From Brevipalpus yothersi (taxonomy: Eukaryota > Arthropoda > Arachnida > Trombidiformes > Tenuipalpidae): DNA of 64,000 bases. The position numbers and the translations under genes were made by a program. The notes beneath the pieces were generated by a model. It made no database searches, was not told where the DNA came from, and was given only the letters and a program-made list of their open reading frames with translations. Positions 15,348 to 28,793 of the stretch are shown piece after piece (the stretch's first letter is position 1; every line of letters begins with the position of its first letter). The stretch lies in contig QZCP01000445.1 in assembly GCA_003956705.1 (NCBI GenBank), positions 13,650 through 77,649 of the forward strand, read 5' to 3'.

Positions 15348-15391
<44 letters not shown>

Positions 15392-18300
15392 TTTCTTAAT
15401 CATTTACATTTACATTGTATGTGTGTGTGCACTATTTTTCATCTTATCAGAGGAGAGAAGAGTGAAAAAGGGAAGTGGGTTTGAATGGATTTGAAGGCGA
15501 AAAAAAGTGTGAAAAAAAGGAAGCAAGTCTCTTGCAGATTTTCGTGATCCTTTCCATTGCATTCTCTTTTTTCTTCTTCAAGTAAACTATTGATCCAAGA
15601 AAAAAGTGTACTAATATAACTTGGAGACACTCTTATTCTCACAGTGTATATGTGCCACTTTTATCAAGAATAGGAAGGAAGAGAGAGAGAGAGAGAGAAA
15701 AGAAAAATCAAACAAAAAACCTAATGTTGATTCAAGAATAGCGAATTTTCCCAATTTCATTCCCTATTTGAACACAGGACTTTAGCTGTGAATCTTTCAA
15801 ATTATCTGAGAGCAAGGTGAAGAGAGCTAAGGACATATCGAGAGGACGCTTTGATGCTCATTTTGAGAAGAGATGTGCCTGTAAAGAGAAAAGAAAATTG
15901 AACAAGGAATACCATGTTTTTGGGGATATAAAAACAGTAAGTTTAAAAAAATTGACATAATTCTAACCATTAGTTCGATAGATACACTTTCAGGAGGAAA
16001 AGAGAGGGAAAAAACGATACTCTAGTACTCTAATGGATTACATGGGCTTCAGAGTTAACTTGAGTGGATAAACACTTGATTCCTTTGCCTCTCTCTTTTC
16101 TGTCTCTGAACTTACACACAGAGTATATCCAGGAAGTTAACATGTCGTATTTATCAGTTTAAATTGAATCACATTCCGATGACCACATAAGAACTCATCC
16201 AAGTAAATGTATTGAATATTGAGAAATAAAATCTCACAAATAAATATTGGATTTATTTTGTTTACTCGAAACGATGTCTTTTGCTGGACCAAAAAGAAGG
16301 AGAAGAATGAAAAATAGTATTCTCTCAGAAGAATTGGATTCAACTAGCGAGCATTCAGAGAAGTGAAGAAAAAATCTGGTCAAAAAGATTTGATATCGGT
16401 TCATGTAATGGTTGAGCATTTTTTACTCCAACTCAAATGAATCATTCATAGATTTAAAAGCAGAATATCGTCTATGTGTGGGTCTAGCTCAAAAAAATAG
16501 AGATAGAAGAAAGAAAAAATTGATTTTTCAGGGTGTGTGAAATTTATCGTTCTCAAGGCAAATGTTACTCTTTTCCAAAAAAAGAAAGAATAAAACTCAG
16601 ATTTCTCATCTCATGAATATCTTAATTTTTTTGACTCAGCTTCACGACAGCGAAGAAGAAAAAATTATAATAAAAATAAATTGGAGCAAAAAAAGAAAGT
16701 TTCCCAAAGAGATCAATTATCGTTTCTTTTATGTTAGTGAGAGAAAAATATTCCAAATTTTTTGAAGATAAAAGTTTGCCAGAAAAATTCAGTGCAAAGC
16801 TACAGAGATTAAAGTATTGGTTGAAAATTGAACAGAGAACAATTTTCGTATGAATTCATGATGAATTTCTCTTTCTCAACTCTATCCAATAGAAAACCTA
16901 ATCAAATACAATCCTCAATCGAAGACTTCTCTCTCCAATACACCAATCAAAAATTTATGATGCAATTTGGCTAGTCTGTACAGCCTACACACAGACTAAC
17001 TTGATTTGATTGAACAACTTAACATCCAACATGATAAGATGAGCTTTTTTTTCGAGCGTCCATCATCATGAGAATCTTGAACCGTTTTTTTCTTTTCTCT
17101 CTCGGTTGAGCTTCACGTTTCCAACGTTCATTCACAATCAACCTGACACTAGCATACTATCACACACAGAACAGAATGAACAAGTTAGATATTTATAGCC
17201 TCTTCTTATTCTTATTCTTCGTCTTCTTATATTCTTCTAGTGTGCTATACTTGAGAAAGAAATCAGTAAGACACGCTTGAAGAAAACAGTTCGATGGCTT
17301 CAAGAACAAAAGGAGAAAGAATGGATGAAGAGAAGGAGGACATCTGGGATCGTATGACATTGAAGTTGAAAAATTGGATTACATTCGAGAGATGTCACAT
17401 ATATTGCGCAATGGTCAAGATATTTATCTAGATCAGGATGAACAGAAGGGAAATTGATTCATTTACAAGATCGAAATGAAATAAAGAGATCAATCCGTGT
17501 ATATATAACGTGTATATATGTTATTCGAAGAAGAATTTCTACACCTATTCTCACCTTGATGAGCCAGTTATTCGATTGAAATTTTCGACAATGATAAATA
17601 TAACCTCTTTCACAATTGTAGTGCTTCCCAAATAGCATTGTGGTCTCTTGATGAAGAAAGTCTTCCAAAAATTAAAGAGTGAAAAATCTAAGGAAAGTTA
17701 TCTAAATCTTCATAAGTCTATCGAACTGTAGTTATATTGATCAATCAGGTATCGTGATATTTTTCAATCAGCGTTCTACTATCACAACAATTGTTTGGTA
17801 AACGGAGAGATCGATTCTTTGTGTGAAGTTAAAAATGAAAACTGACAATAAACTTGACTTTTTCTCTCCTGAGAGAAAGAAGAAAGTATCTTTCATTGAA
17901 TGAAAGTGTTGTCAGTTACAATTGGAGACAAGTATTGACTTTCACACACCAGAATTTTATCATAACTTGAAAACGTGCCCTTTGGGTACTCATATGGACC
18001 ATATGAACGAATCACAAGTGAATAGGCAAAGAAGGGTCAGTCTTAGGGTTCATGGGAATATATTTACCTCCTCATCCCCAGGACTACTCAGTATTCTCGA
18101 TATTCATCCATATGAAATTGTATGTCATATCATTTATTGAATAAGAATCTACTGGAAAGCCTAGGCATGCAATAGGTTTTCTGGGGACTACAATTTTTCT
18201 GATCTATTCACCAATTCAATTCACTGTAGGAGAATGTCCATCATCATTGATCACAAGCATGATTCCTTTTCCACGTCACGATTCTTTCCATTAGAAATTA

Positions 18301-19577
18301 TTCAGCTTGTGAGAGGGTAAAATTCATTCAACCTAAAATTTTTTTCCTCCTAAATGATAGAATATGGAACAGATGATGATTTAGAGTATGAATTTTTGAA
18401 GAAAATTTCTCTAACCATTTTAAGAGGAACCTCTTCTCCTCCTGAAGAAATGGAAAAATCAAGCTCAACTCGCCTCTCCAATGGGATTCAAGTTTTGGCG
18501 GGAAAATTGGACAAGATTCGTATTAATAGACTGTTTCTCATGATATTTTATCGATTCACACAAATTGATCGATAACCCCTCCAACCCCTACACAAGCTCA
18601 TAGTTGGTGTGTCACACATGGAATTCTGTTCATTGTGACTTTTTTAGTCACTCGCACGCTTACAAGCAAGTCCATACATCAAAAAAATGCAAGTGTGACT
18701 ATAGCCATCTGATACCCAAACGATCAGTGGAAGTAACATTGAACATACAAAATGTTATTCCCCAAAACTGGTCTAAATACTGGTGATTGGTACTTGGTGG
18801 GCTCAATTATCGATCGTTAAGAGGGAGAAGCTAAGCTATTTCCTCTCCAATCCAGAAACACCCAGGCAGTAATGATAATTAAGAGTAGGTGAACCATGTG
18901 CACATGGGAATTTCATTGTTTTGCTATTCTTAGAGTCTGAATATGTATATATATTAATAGATTAAGCGAAGCTATGTGTGTGTGAGTATCCAATAGTTGC
19001 ATGATGAAAAGATGTAGAAGATTTTACCATCAGGGGAAATTCAGTATCCGAAATTTTAACAATTTGTGATATATTGATCCAAGCGAAGGAAAGGATCAGT
19101 AAATTTCGATGATGATAATAAAAGATAGTTTCACATGATTGAATAGCTATAGGAATTTTTCTCACAGATGCTGTGAAAAATGGAACTCGAAAACTGGAAA
19201 ATTGGTGTACAACATTTTATCACCCTATCCACAGATATTTCAACTCTTTTGGTAACTGATGGACTTTTCCAAGCGGCAGAACGATTGTTGGAATTGAAGT
19301 GAATCGATGGTAGGTTATATATAAATGTGTATGTGTGTGTGCCCACTGAAATCGATCATTAAAGATGATGGTATATGAAAGAGAGAGAGAGAAAGTTAAA
19401 AATGCTCCAAAAGTTTTGAGCTCACGTTTTTTGTGTGCCTTATTTCCTGAGCATGTGAGGTTTTCTAAGTGAAGCAAGTACATTTGATGTGTTCAAAGAA
19501 ATGAAAAAAAGTGTTGGATAAAGATGGACATTAGGGAACAAACTGCATGGGTCCATGAAGTTCAGTATCGATTTTTT

Positions 19578-19615
<38 letters not shown>

Positions 19616-21491
19616 TTGCTTAACACACAGTCTGTGAATGTGTGTATAATGCTTGAAACGAAAGAAACTAATTCACAGGCACAACCACATAATGGAAAAA
19701 TAAACTGCATGCATGCAACTCGTTGCATAGTGAAAATACTATTTTTCGTTAGCTTAATTGCTCAGAAAACAGTAGGAATATTTTGCAAGAAGAATAGATG
19801 GGTGTTCGAACACGGCTTGAGTTCTATGTTTTTTTTCGCCTTCTTCCACCATGTCTCTCTGTTCTTCAACACTTATTCCCAACAAATTTTGTTCTAGTTT
19901 GATGATTCATAGTTGCTTATTCCATCATGTATAGTTGAGTCCAGATAGAACTGAGAAACTTTTGAGTATGTAGATTGAGTATCTTAGGTTCAACTCTAAA
20001 AGAGGCTCAGTTTTCTTCATTTTCATCTTTCTTTTGGCTCAGACTAAGCTGTGCATCAGATGATGCTGGACTAATGCTTCCGATGAGAGATGCTTCACGG
20101 TTCATCTCGAAGCTTTTCCAGAAGCATCTGATTTTCTTTTACTTTCACAGTGAAGCAAGCTTTAATCCAAAATTCTGAGAGGCACGTCATTAAATTCTAG
20201 AATTAATAGCAGGAAATATTGAAGAGAATTGATCAAACTTGTCAACCAGAAGAAATTGGAGAAGACATCAGGGAAGAAGAAGATTTTTCCATGATATTGG
20301 AGGAATCATTTAATAAAAGCACAAGATCAACTCTAATAACTCTCGAGTCGAGTTGCTCATATAATGATGGAAAGAAGCGAGACATGGCTTACTCTTTATT
20401 CTTATTGACTCTGGATGAGCAATAAATTATAAGTGAATCTTGCTAGGGTTCCTCAAGCAAATGATGAATGATTCAAAGACCTTATTAGCTTGTTTATGGG
20501 TTCATTAATCCTAATCTCTTCTTTATTCAAATTCTTTTCACCAGTATCGTGATGGGGGAGAGGAAGAAAAAGAAAGAAAAGACATGTCAAACTGATCATT
20601 GAGTCAATCTAATGGAAAATTCTTACGCAATATAAGTTCGACACTGAATTCTGAGATGAAAATTAACCCTGAAAATGTGTATTTTGCTACAAATTCTAAG
20701 AAAACTCGCAGCTATTGTCTTGAAGTATTTTGAAATTCTCTTTTCTCATCTCCATCTGAGCTCATTAAATAAAGGTAGGCAGAAGGAGTTCATCATGATG
20801 ATTCTTCTGATCAGAGGTCAAAGAATCTCGTCAAATGATACCAGAATGATCGATGACTGTTCCCACACAAGTGCTAGGATCGACAATATTTGATATAATT
20901 ATGGTTCGATTGTTTATGATGTTTGAACTACTACTGAGAACCTTATAATACTATGATATCCAGAAAGGAATTTTTGGTGGATACAGGACATTATTCTGCT
21001 ATAGTGATGACCAAAAACAATGAATGTTGAGAACATTAGTAGCGACTTTTGGGGAATTTCGTTGCTACTCTCCTATTAAATTAAGGTCCTCAATCTAGAG
21101 CAATAGTCTTGAATCAAGACATTTTATTAGCATTTCTTTCCAAGATTCTTTCCTCCCACTCCTGTCCTAAATCCAATTTTCTCTGCGTGTGTGCTCATCT
21201 TCTGGGAACCTTTATTGTTCGATTCTCTTTGTGTAACTACCTCAATGTCAATGATTGATACGGTCCTGTTATCTTATATCCCAAGAGGGGATGGTCCACA
21301 TAATTATCGTGGATAGGGTAGAGATTGCTTTGATCTTTTACATGAGCAAAATAGATTTGATTGGAGAAGAACTGATCAGTAAATCTAGATGATGCTAGGA
21401 TGGAGGAGAAACTTTGTTCAATTATTTCCCAAAGAGAATAAGGTTAGAAAAAATTCTATCAAATTACTTATCATCTTATCATCCAAAGTAC

Positions 21492-21531
<40 letters not shown>

Positions 21532-22412
21532 ATCTTGTTTCTTCTCATCTTTTTACACAGACATTCTTGGTACACTTTCTCCATCAGTGTATTCACATTT
21601 GCACATCCACTTCAAATTACTATTACTCTCAACTTTTCGGTTTCACTTTCATCAGTACACTTGATTCATCAACACTTGTCTGTTATCCGAATAAGTCATT
21701 TATTTATAGCAGATCTCAATATTATAGTATCGAAAAATTAGGCCATCAAATGATTATCACACAGACGCCTACACACATTATTCACTTGACATTTGGATGA
21801 ATCACTTTTCATTTGAAACATTGATTTCATTTGATGAAAGAGAAGAGAGATAATCATGTCATTCAATCAAAAAATTCCTAAGCAAAGTAGCTCCGAGAAA
21901 TCATAAGTTTCTCCACATTTGGATAGAAATTCAGGAAAGTGTATGATTGGATGCACAAAAAAAGACTAACCGATTAACGAAAATAGCTGGCAAAATGTTT
22001 AGGGAATTTGGCTTTCTATTACTGGTATATTGTTCAATATTGTAGAGTGAGAAAGAAAAGGTTGAATAAAAGTCATTCATTCATGAGCTGTAAGTCACAA
22101 ATCGAATTTTGTTGCAAATTTACCTCCACACTGTCAAAAATAGTAACCATTTGTTTCAATTGTCAGCGAATCAAAACATTCCTAAATATTGTCATTCAAT
22201 TTTCATCTTTATTCCAATTTTCTACAATACTTTCTCTCTTTCTCAATAACAACGGGAGTCTTGCATGTTTGCCCACTGATCAATGCATTTGATCTTTGAG
22301 CACGCCAAAGGGTAAGCGAAACTCAAGTTTGAATGTCGAAAGTCTTCGAAATGGTTCATGACACGCAAGAATCAAGTATGCGTGATCATAGTTTGGTGAG
22401 ACAAGAGAAGAT

Positions 22413-22457
<45 letters not shown>

Positions 22458-24188
22458 TCAATAAAAAAAGGAAACAAATAAACTGTGTCCATTTGTTCGT
22501 TGTTCACATGAAATGAAGCGAGTTATATGATGAAAAGGAATAGATTTTTGATGCAAGGTGAGAAAATGATATTGAAGCTCAATCGGTGAGGGAATGAAAA
22601 ATGAACAATGAAATTTCGAAGATATATCACATGGGGATTGATGCGAATATCAAAGCAGATTTTTTGACAAAAAGTTGAATGCTCTGGAGTTATCTCTCTT
22701 ATTGATACCCAGAAATGGCACCGATTGTGACTTTTGATATTAGGCTCTTTAAAGGTGAGAAGAAGAATCCATGAATAGCATACAGGATGGATTGTTATGA
22801 AATTGAGGATCCAATGATTGAAAAAACAAATGAGAATGATTGTAGAATGGAATGAAGAAAAGAAAAATTACAATAAAAATAATTGACTATTTGGGCGAAA
22901 TAAGTCATCAAGAGGGTTCATATATTGTCGCACAATGATTCTCTTTCTACCAACAGTTCTAGTTTGATATTGATTTCACCAGCTTCAGCTTTAAGTTATA
23001 AAATTCATGTTCCTATTAGAATCTATCACTTTCTATCAAGTTCAATTAAGTCTTATTCGGTCAATTATCATCATGAAAAATTGAATTTTTTTGTAAGGGA
23101 TAATAAGGTTTCCAAAAAGAATCAATTGGAAATGTGAAGAATGATCATTGTCAGAAGTGAAAGTATCGGGAAAACAGATGAAACCAAGTGGTGAAAAGTT
23201 GCTAAGGAATAGAGATTGAGAAATAAGAGGTAGTCTGAATGATGATAGTTTTCAACGGAAAGAAATTGAATCAGATAGCTTCTTTCCACACTCAACTTAC
23301 ATTGAGTAGTAGCCATTCAAGGTACATGAATTAGAGATGAGCATATACAGGAGAAAACTGAATGCTAGCCATTATTGGAAAAGCTTACGTGAATTCCACT
23401 ATTCGACTGATTACACTTGAATTCGAGAAGTGAGATTCCGAATTCTACCAGGAATACAAGCCTGATCCATCATCTCTCTCCCTTTATTTCTCCTTATCTT
23501 TGTCTACAATATGAATAATGGTCCAATAGATTGGGTGTAGGAATTGATTTTCGAAATAGGAAAGGAAAATTGGTTTTCTGTTGATGTCTCTAAGCTAATA
23601 AGATGGACTATACCGTAAAACATTGGATATCCTGTTATTCTCCTATTTCAATCAATGAACGATCTCCAAATCAAACTTAATTCCATCAATCAATATTAGC
23701 TGCAACACAGGAAAAACATTTTCCAACAACTGTGTAAGGAAAAATTACACAAGAAGAACGAAAAAGAGAGAAAGAAAATAAGAAATGTACACGTTTTTCC
23801 ATTCACAAACATGCTTGAGAATGTTGTTGCCCAAAATGTTTGAACATTACTCACAAATTCTTGTGTGTTGTGTTGAAGTGATCTACGATCGATTAGTATC
23901 GGCCAATTGACTCTAAAGGGAATAATTTCTCTGTATTCAGCCAATTTTCAATGTGAAATATAAGCTCAAAACGAATGACCAGGAGAATAGGAATGGCTAA
24001 AAGTTTGAATATACTCGAGGCATGACTTTTGCCCTTCACCATCCTTCTCTCTTTTTCTTCCAGCCTCCTCTTCGATTTGACTACAATGTCCAAAAGTCAA
24101 TCGATAGAGTGAACTCATAAACCATGAACATGGTAAGATATTGTACATTTATACTGTTTCCACAAATTCTCACAAGCTTCAAGCTCCT

Positions 24189-24225
<37 letters not shown>

Positions 24226-25692
24226 TGGAATACTCTCATGCGATAAGTGAATGGATATGAGCTTCTTCATTCTTGATTTCCATGGATATTCATGATTAAC
24301 CACTCGTGGGTGATCAATTATGACCATACTTACATACATGTCAAATTGAGTCATTCTCTTTCTCAACCCTCTCTTTTCCTCTCTCTTTGTTCCTCTTTTC
24401 ATTTGTATTGTGTGAAGGTAAAAGAATGATGCAGGTCAAAATTATGGCAACTAACAAGTACAGTGTATAAGTTGTAGTAATATTCAACTGAGTGAATGTA
24501 CACACATACATACACACAAAACTCATTCAGATGGTTATATCAATTGTGATTCTCTTTTACACCAAGAATAACTACTAAGCATTTATAAACATGATTGTAA
24601 ATTAGATGCTTATAGGGATCATGGCTCTTGAGAGAGATAATTTCTCAACCTGGAGACAAGTTCGTATGATACAATAAATTTAATATGAGTATAGATGAAT
24701 TTTTTGTAATCATTAGGGTGAATGAGGAATGAATATCAGTCCGCAGCTGATGTAAACTCATAGTAAACACTTGTACCTGAAAAGAACAAAAAACTAGGCC
24801 TTTGCATTCTGAAATCATTGATTCAGATTGGCAAATGAAGAAGCATTTCCATGAGATTACTATCATTATCCTGTTACACACATACACAACATCATATTTC
24901 GAATGACGTTATTTGGGAAGAGAGATAAGAAAAAATAATAGTGTAACAGAACTTTGGCCTCAAAATGAAAATAAGGATGACATAGACAGTAGCATTTTTC
25001 CAGAGAAGTAACTTTTCATACTTAGAACCTTAAGTGCTATGGATTATGTCGGCAAACTTTTGAAGACAATCTTATGCCTCTTGAAGATAACGAACAAGAA
25101 GCTCAAGAAAAATAATAATAGGAATGCATTCAGAATAACAGTATCTCTGTTGATACATTTATATGCAGAGAAACACTTTTTAGAGAGCTAAATAGCTTCA
25201 CAATATTAGGGTATCAAAGTGTTGCCATTTTTAGCAAGAGTCGAGAAGATCTAGAATATCTTTTTTTCTATTCTTCTCTACTTTCGTTTGATCAATAACC
25301 AGTGTACAATGTTTTCATTGAGATGTCTTTGAAATTCTCTCCATTGTTTTCTTCACGTATGTCTCTGGATGCAAGAGGATGAGAGCTCTCTCTCTCTCTC
25401 TCTCTCTTGAAAGTTTTATCATTATGAAGCAATTGAAATGTCAGTGAAAGCTGTTCAGGTCATCAAGAGTAATCGAGTGGTGATAGTAATAAGAAAAAGA
25501 CACAGAATGAGAGAGCAAGCAAAAATTTAGCAAGTGGAAGACAGTGATAAAAGTAATAATCAGAGTTCCGCATTCGAAAGTCCTCTTTGAAAAAAATGTT
25601 GAGAGAAATTACAGACATACACATAGCAGTAGCAGAAAAGTAGCAAATTATCGAGATAAAATTTCTATTTCCCTGTCTGATAGAAAGAGAGA

Positions 25693-25731
<39 letters not shown>

Positions 25732-26015
25732 TTGTTGGAACAAGAGGTAGGGAAAGAATCTCAAAATAAAATTCAGAGCATAGCATACTGAAAATAGATA
25801 CATACACCCTCTCTCACTCACATGAACACTCATCTCTATCCATCTCCATTGTACCGGTTGAGAGAATAATTTCAACTTACTCTCACCTCATGCCTCTTCT
25901 TTGGCTTTTGAATCTTTTGATTAGATTTTGAAGATTTTTATCTCTTCGTTATGCTTCATGTAAAAATGTTGAAGATGAAATGACGATAGATTTTCGTCTT
26001 CCAAGTAATGTAGAG

Positions 26016-26071
<56 letters not shown>

Positions 26072-28718
26072 TTACGAATATGTGAGCGACATGTCTCTTT
26101 CCAATTTTTCATACACAATTCCACTCACTCTTTCTCCACATTCTCTACAATCTATTCTGGTTTTCTTTCAAGGATTCCAATGTAATTCCAGGGGAGATAG
26201 AGTGAAACACTTTTACTTTGCATTTGATTTTCAGTGAGATATCTTCCAATTTTATCATACACAATATGCTAACCAAAAGTTTGGCTTCAGAATTGGGATC
26301 CAAGTACACAAACACACACACAACTGATCAGCTATTCAAAGCATGAAAAAAGTTCAAGACGATGAAGCAATTTTTTGGTTCATCCAATCAAGGGTCTTGA
26401 TCGAGGCTGGAATGATAAATGGAAAAGGTTTATCTATTTGGGGAGGCAAAAATTCCACCATGAACAGATGCAAAATAATGCTTATTTCTCATTATCGAAA
26501 TGTTCAAGATGCAGAATGGAAAGAGCAGTAATGATTGGTTTACTGAAGCCTTATGAACAGGGAAAATAGCGAGAGAACAGTATTCAAAATTAGATGATTG
26601 TGAGCATGTGGTGTAGATGATATACACTCAAGTTCCACATGGTAGTGTAGGTCTACAAGTAAAATTCGAATTTAGGTGAAATTTTTCATTCTTAATCTCC
26701 TAATCAATCACTTCATTAATCCTCAGAAAAGATAGGAACTATTCAACCACTAGAACAGAGATATTGACGAAAACTGATAGAGTTCCTCATTTCCCATCGA
26801 TTCATGAGCCAAAATAATGTTTCACAGCCAATCTTGAGACAACCCAGATACTTCAATGAATTAGTTTCGAAATTTTTGGGAGAAAAATTTTGCATTTCTC
26901 AAAAGCTCATTTCCCTGCTATCCAGGCTCAAGTAAGAGAGATGAACATGAGGAGAAGAGATAAACTGGGAGAAAGGAGTTGATTTACAGAGATGTAAAGA
27001 GAGATCATGGTGAAGTGTGTAGGGACATTGAGGCTTGTCTGTTCCTAAATTAGAGTTTATCTCTCCCACTGTTCATGATAATCATTTTTTGTTTCTATAA
27101 TCCGGTTTATCGAGAGAATAGAACGAATGAATAGTTGGAGAGATTGAGAGGAGGTTGAAAAGAATACATCATCCAATAAAACCGTTATGTATTGAAGAGA
27201 GAGAGAGAGAGCGTAGATGAAAAGTTGGTGTTCCATAGGAATTAGCATGAGCCTCTTCTCATTGGAACTTTCTCCTTTTGGTGGATGTGCTTCAATTCTA
27301 GCATGACATGAATAATAAGTTGGCGAACAATCAGCGAGAGTATCGGAAATAAACTGATAGATCAAGAGAGAGAGAGAGAGAGAGAGAAAGTGCGATGTGT
27401 GTATATGTTCATCAGATAGCTGAATTGGTGAGGCCATCATGGATGGGAAGCAAGTTAATCCGTCCAAGCATGAAAAGCATGTGAGCATCAATAGAGGTGG
27501 AAAAGGGTGGACAATGAGATTCACTTGATAAGTCAAGCTAAACAGTAGAGAAAGTAAGGCAACAAAATGATGCTTGTAAGCTTAAACATAGTAAAATCGA
27601 TGCTCATACTTCAAGCCAATCATTTCTAACAAGTCCACTATAACATGTATTATCAGAGCGTGATAGAATGATTTTCATAAACTGGAATTCATTTTTTTTC
27701 TATGTTCATAATAAGGTGGAAAATTGAAGAATTTATAGAGAGAAGATTGTTTCAATGAGACTAGAAAATAGTTTCCTTTCTACAATAAACTCGTCCACAT
27801 TGATATTCTTTGATTGCTTCATCAATGAAGCAGGCTGTTCATAGGCATGAGGGATACATGGCATTCGAAAGGTATGAATTCCAGAAGAAATGAACATTTG
27901 ATCATTGAGCACTCAACAGCTATGTCAATCAAAAAAGACTTTATCAATAACTGAGGTGGTTAGAGCTCAATTTAATAACGATACAGCTGATATCGTCCAA
28001 AATCAGGATAAAGAAGAAAAAGAAGCAAAAGATCGATGGAGTGATATCGATTAAAAAGGAGTCAATTTTGGTGGATAGATGTCTCGGAAAAGGAATTCTC
28101 TTGATCCAAGACACTTTGGACTGATTAGCGAAAAGTCTAGCCCTAGTAGCCATTCTGTTGAAGGTTAAAATTAGATTGACTGTTTAATGCTAAACATGGA
28201 CTTCTCTCTCTCTCTCCCTCTCTCTCTCTCTCTCTTTCTCTTAAATGATATCATGTCGAATGGTAGAACTGATGAGAGTATAACATGACAGTGAAAGTGA
28301 AGTCAACAAGATGAACATCTGAGAGGATGGATAATTGATGAAGCCATCGCAACCCATCGAATTGTAGTGGCTGTGAGTGTGTGAATAGAGGAGGAAGAAG
28401 CAAACAGATTCCATTTATTTTGAGCGAAGAAATCAGGGCTCAAGAATGGATAACGAGGCAAGAAAGGAATACACACAGACACATTCTATGGTATTCAATT
28501 CAGCAGAGGAAACGAATACTGTATCATCATGAATAAGGTTTCACATGGGCTATTGAACACTATTCGGAAGTATTTCTGCTGGTAATCTAAATGCATACAG
28601 TTACTAATTTGAGTTATCGTAAGTGTAAAGCTATCGGCAAAACGAATCAGAGCTGATAAAAAGACAAAAAAAGTCACTCTGATACATGATTCCATTGATG
28701 ATATTCTTTGCGGTGAGC

Positions 28719-28793
<75 letters not shown>

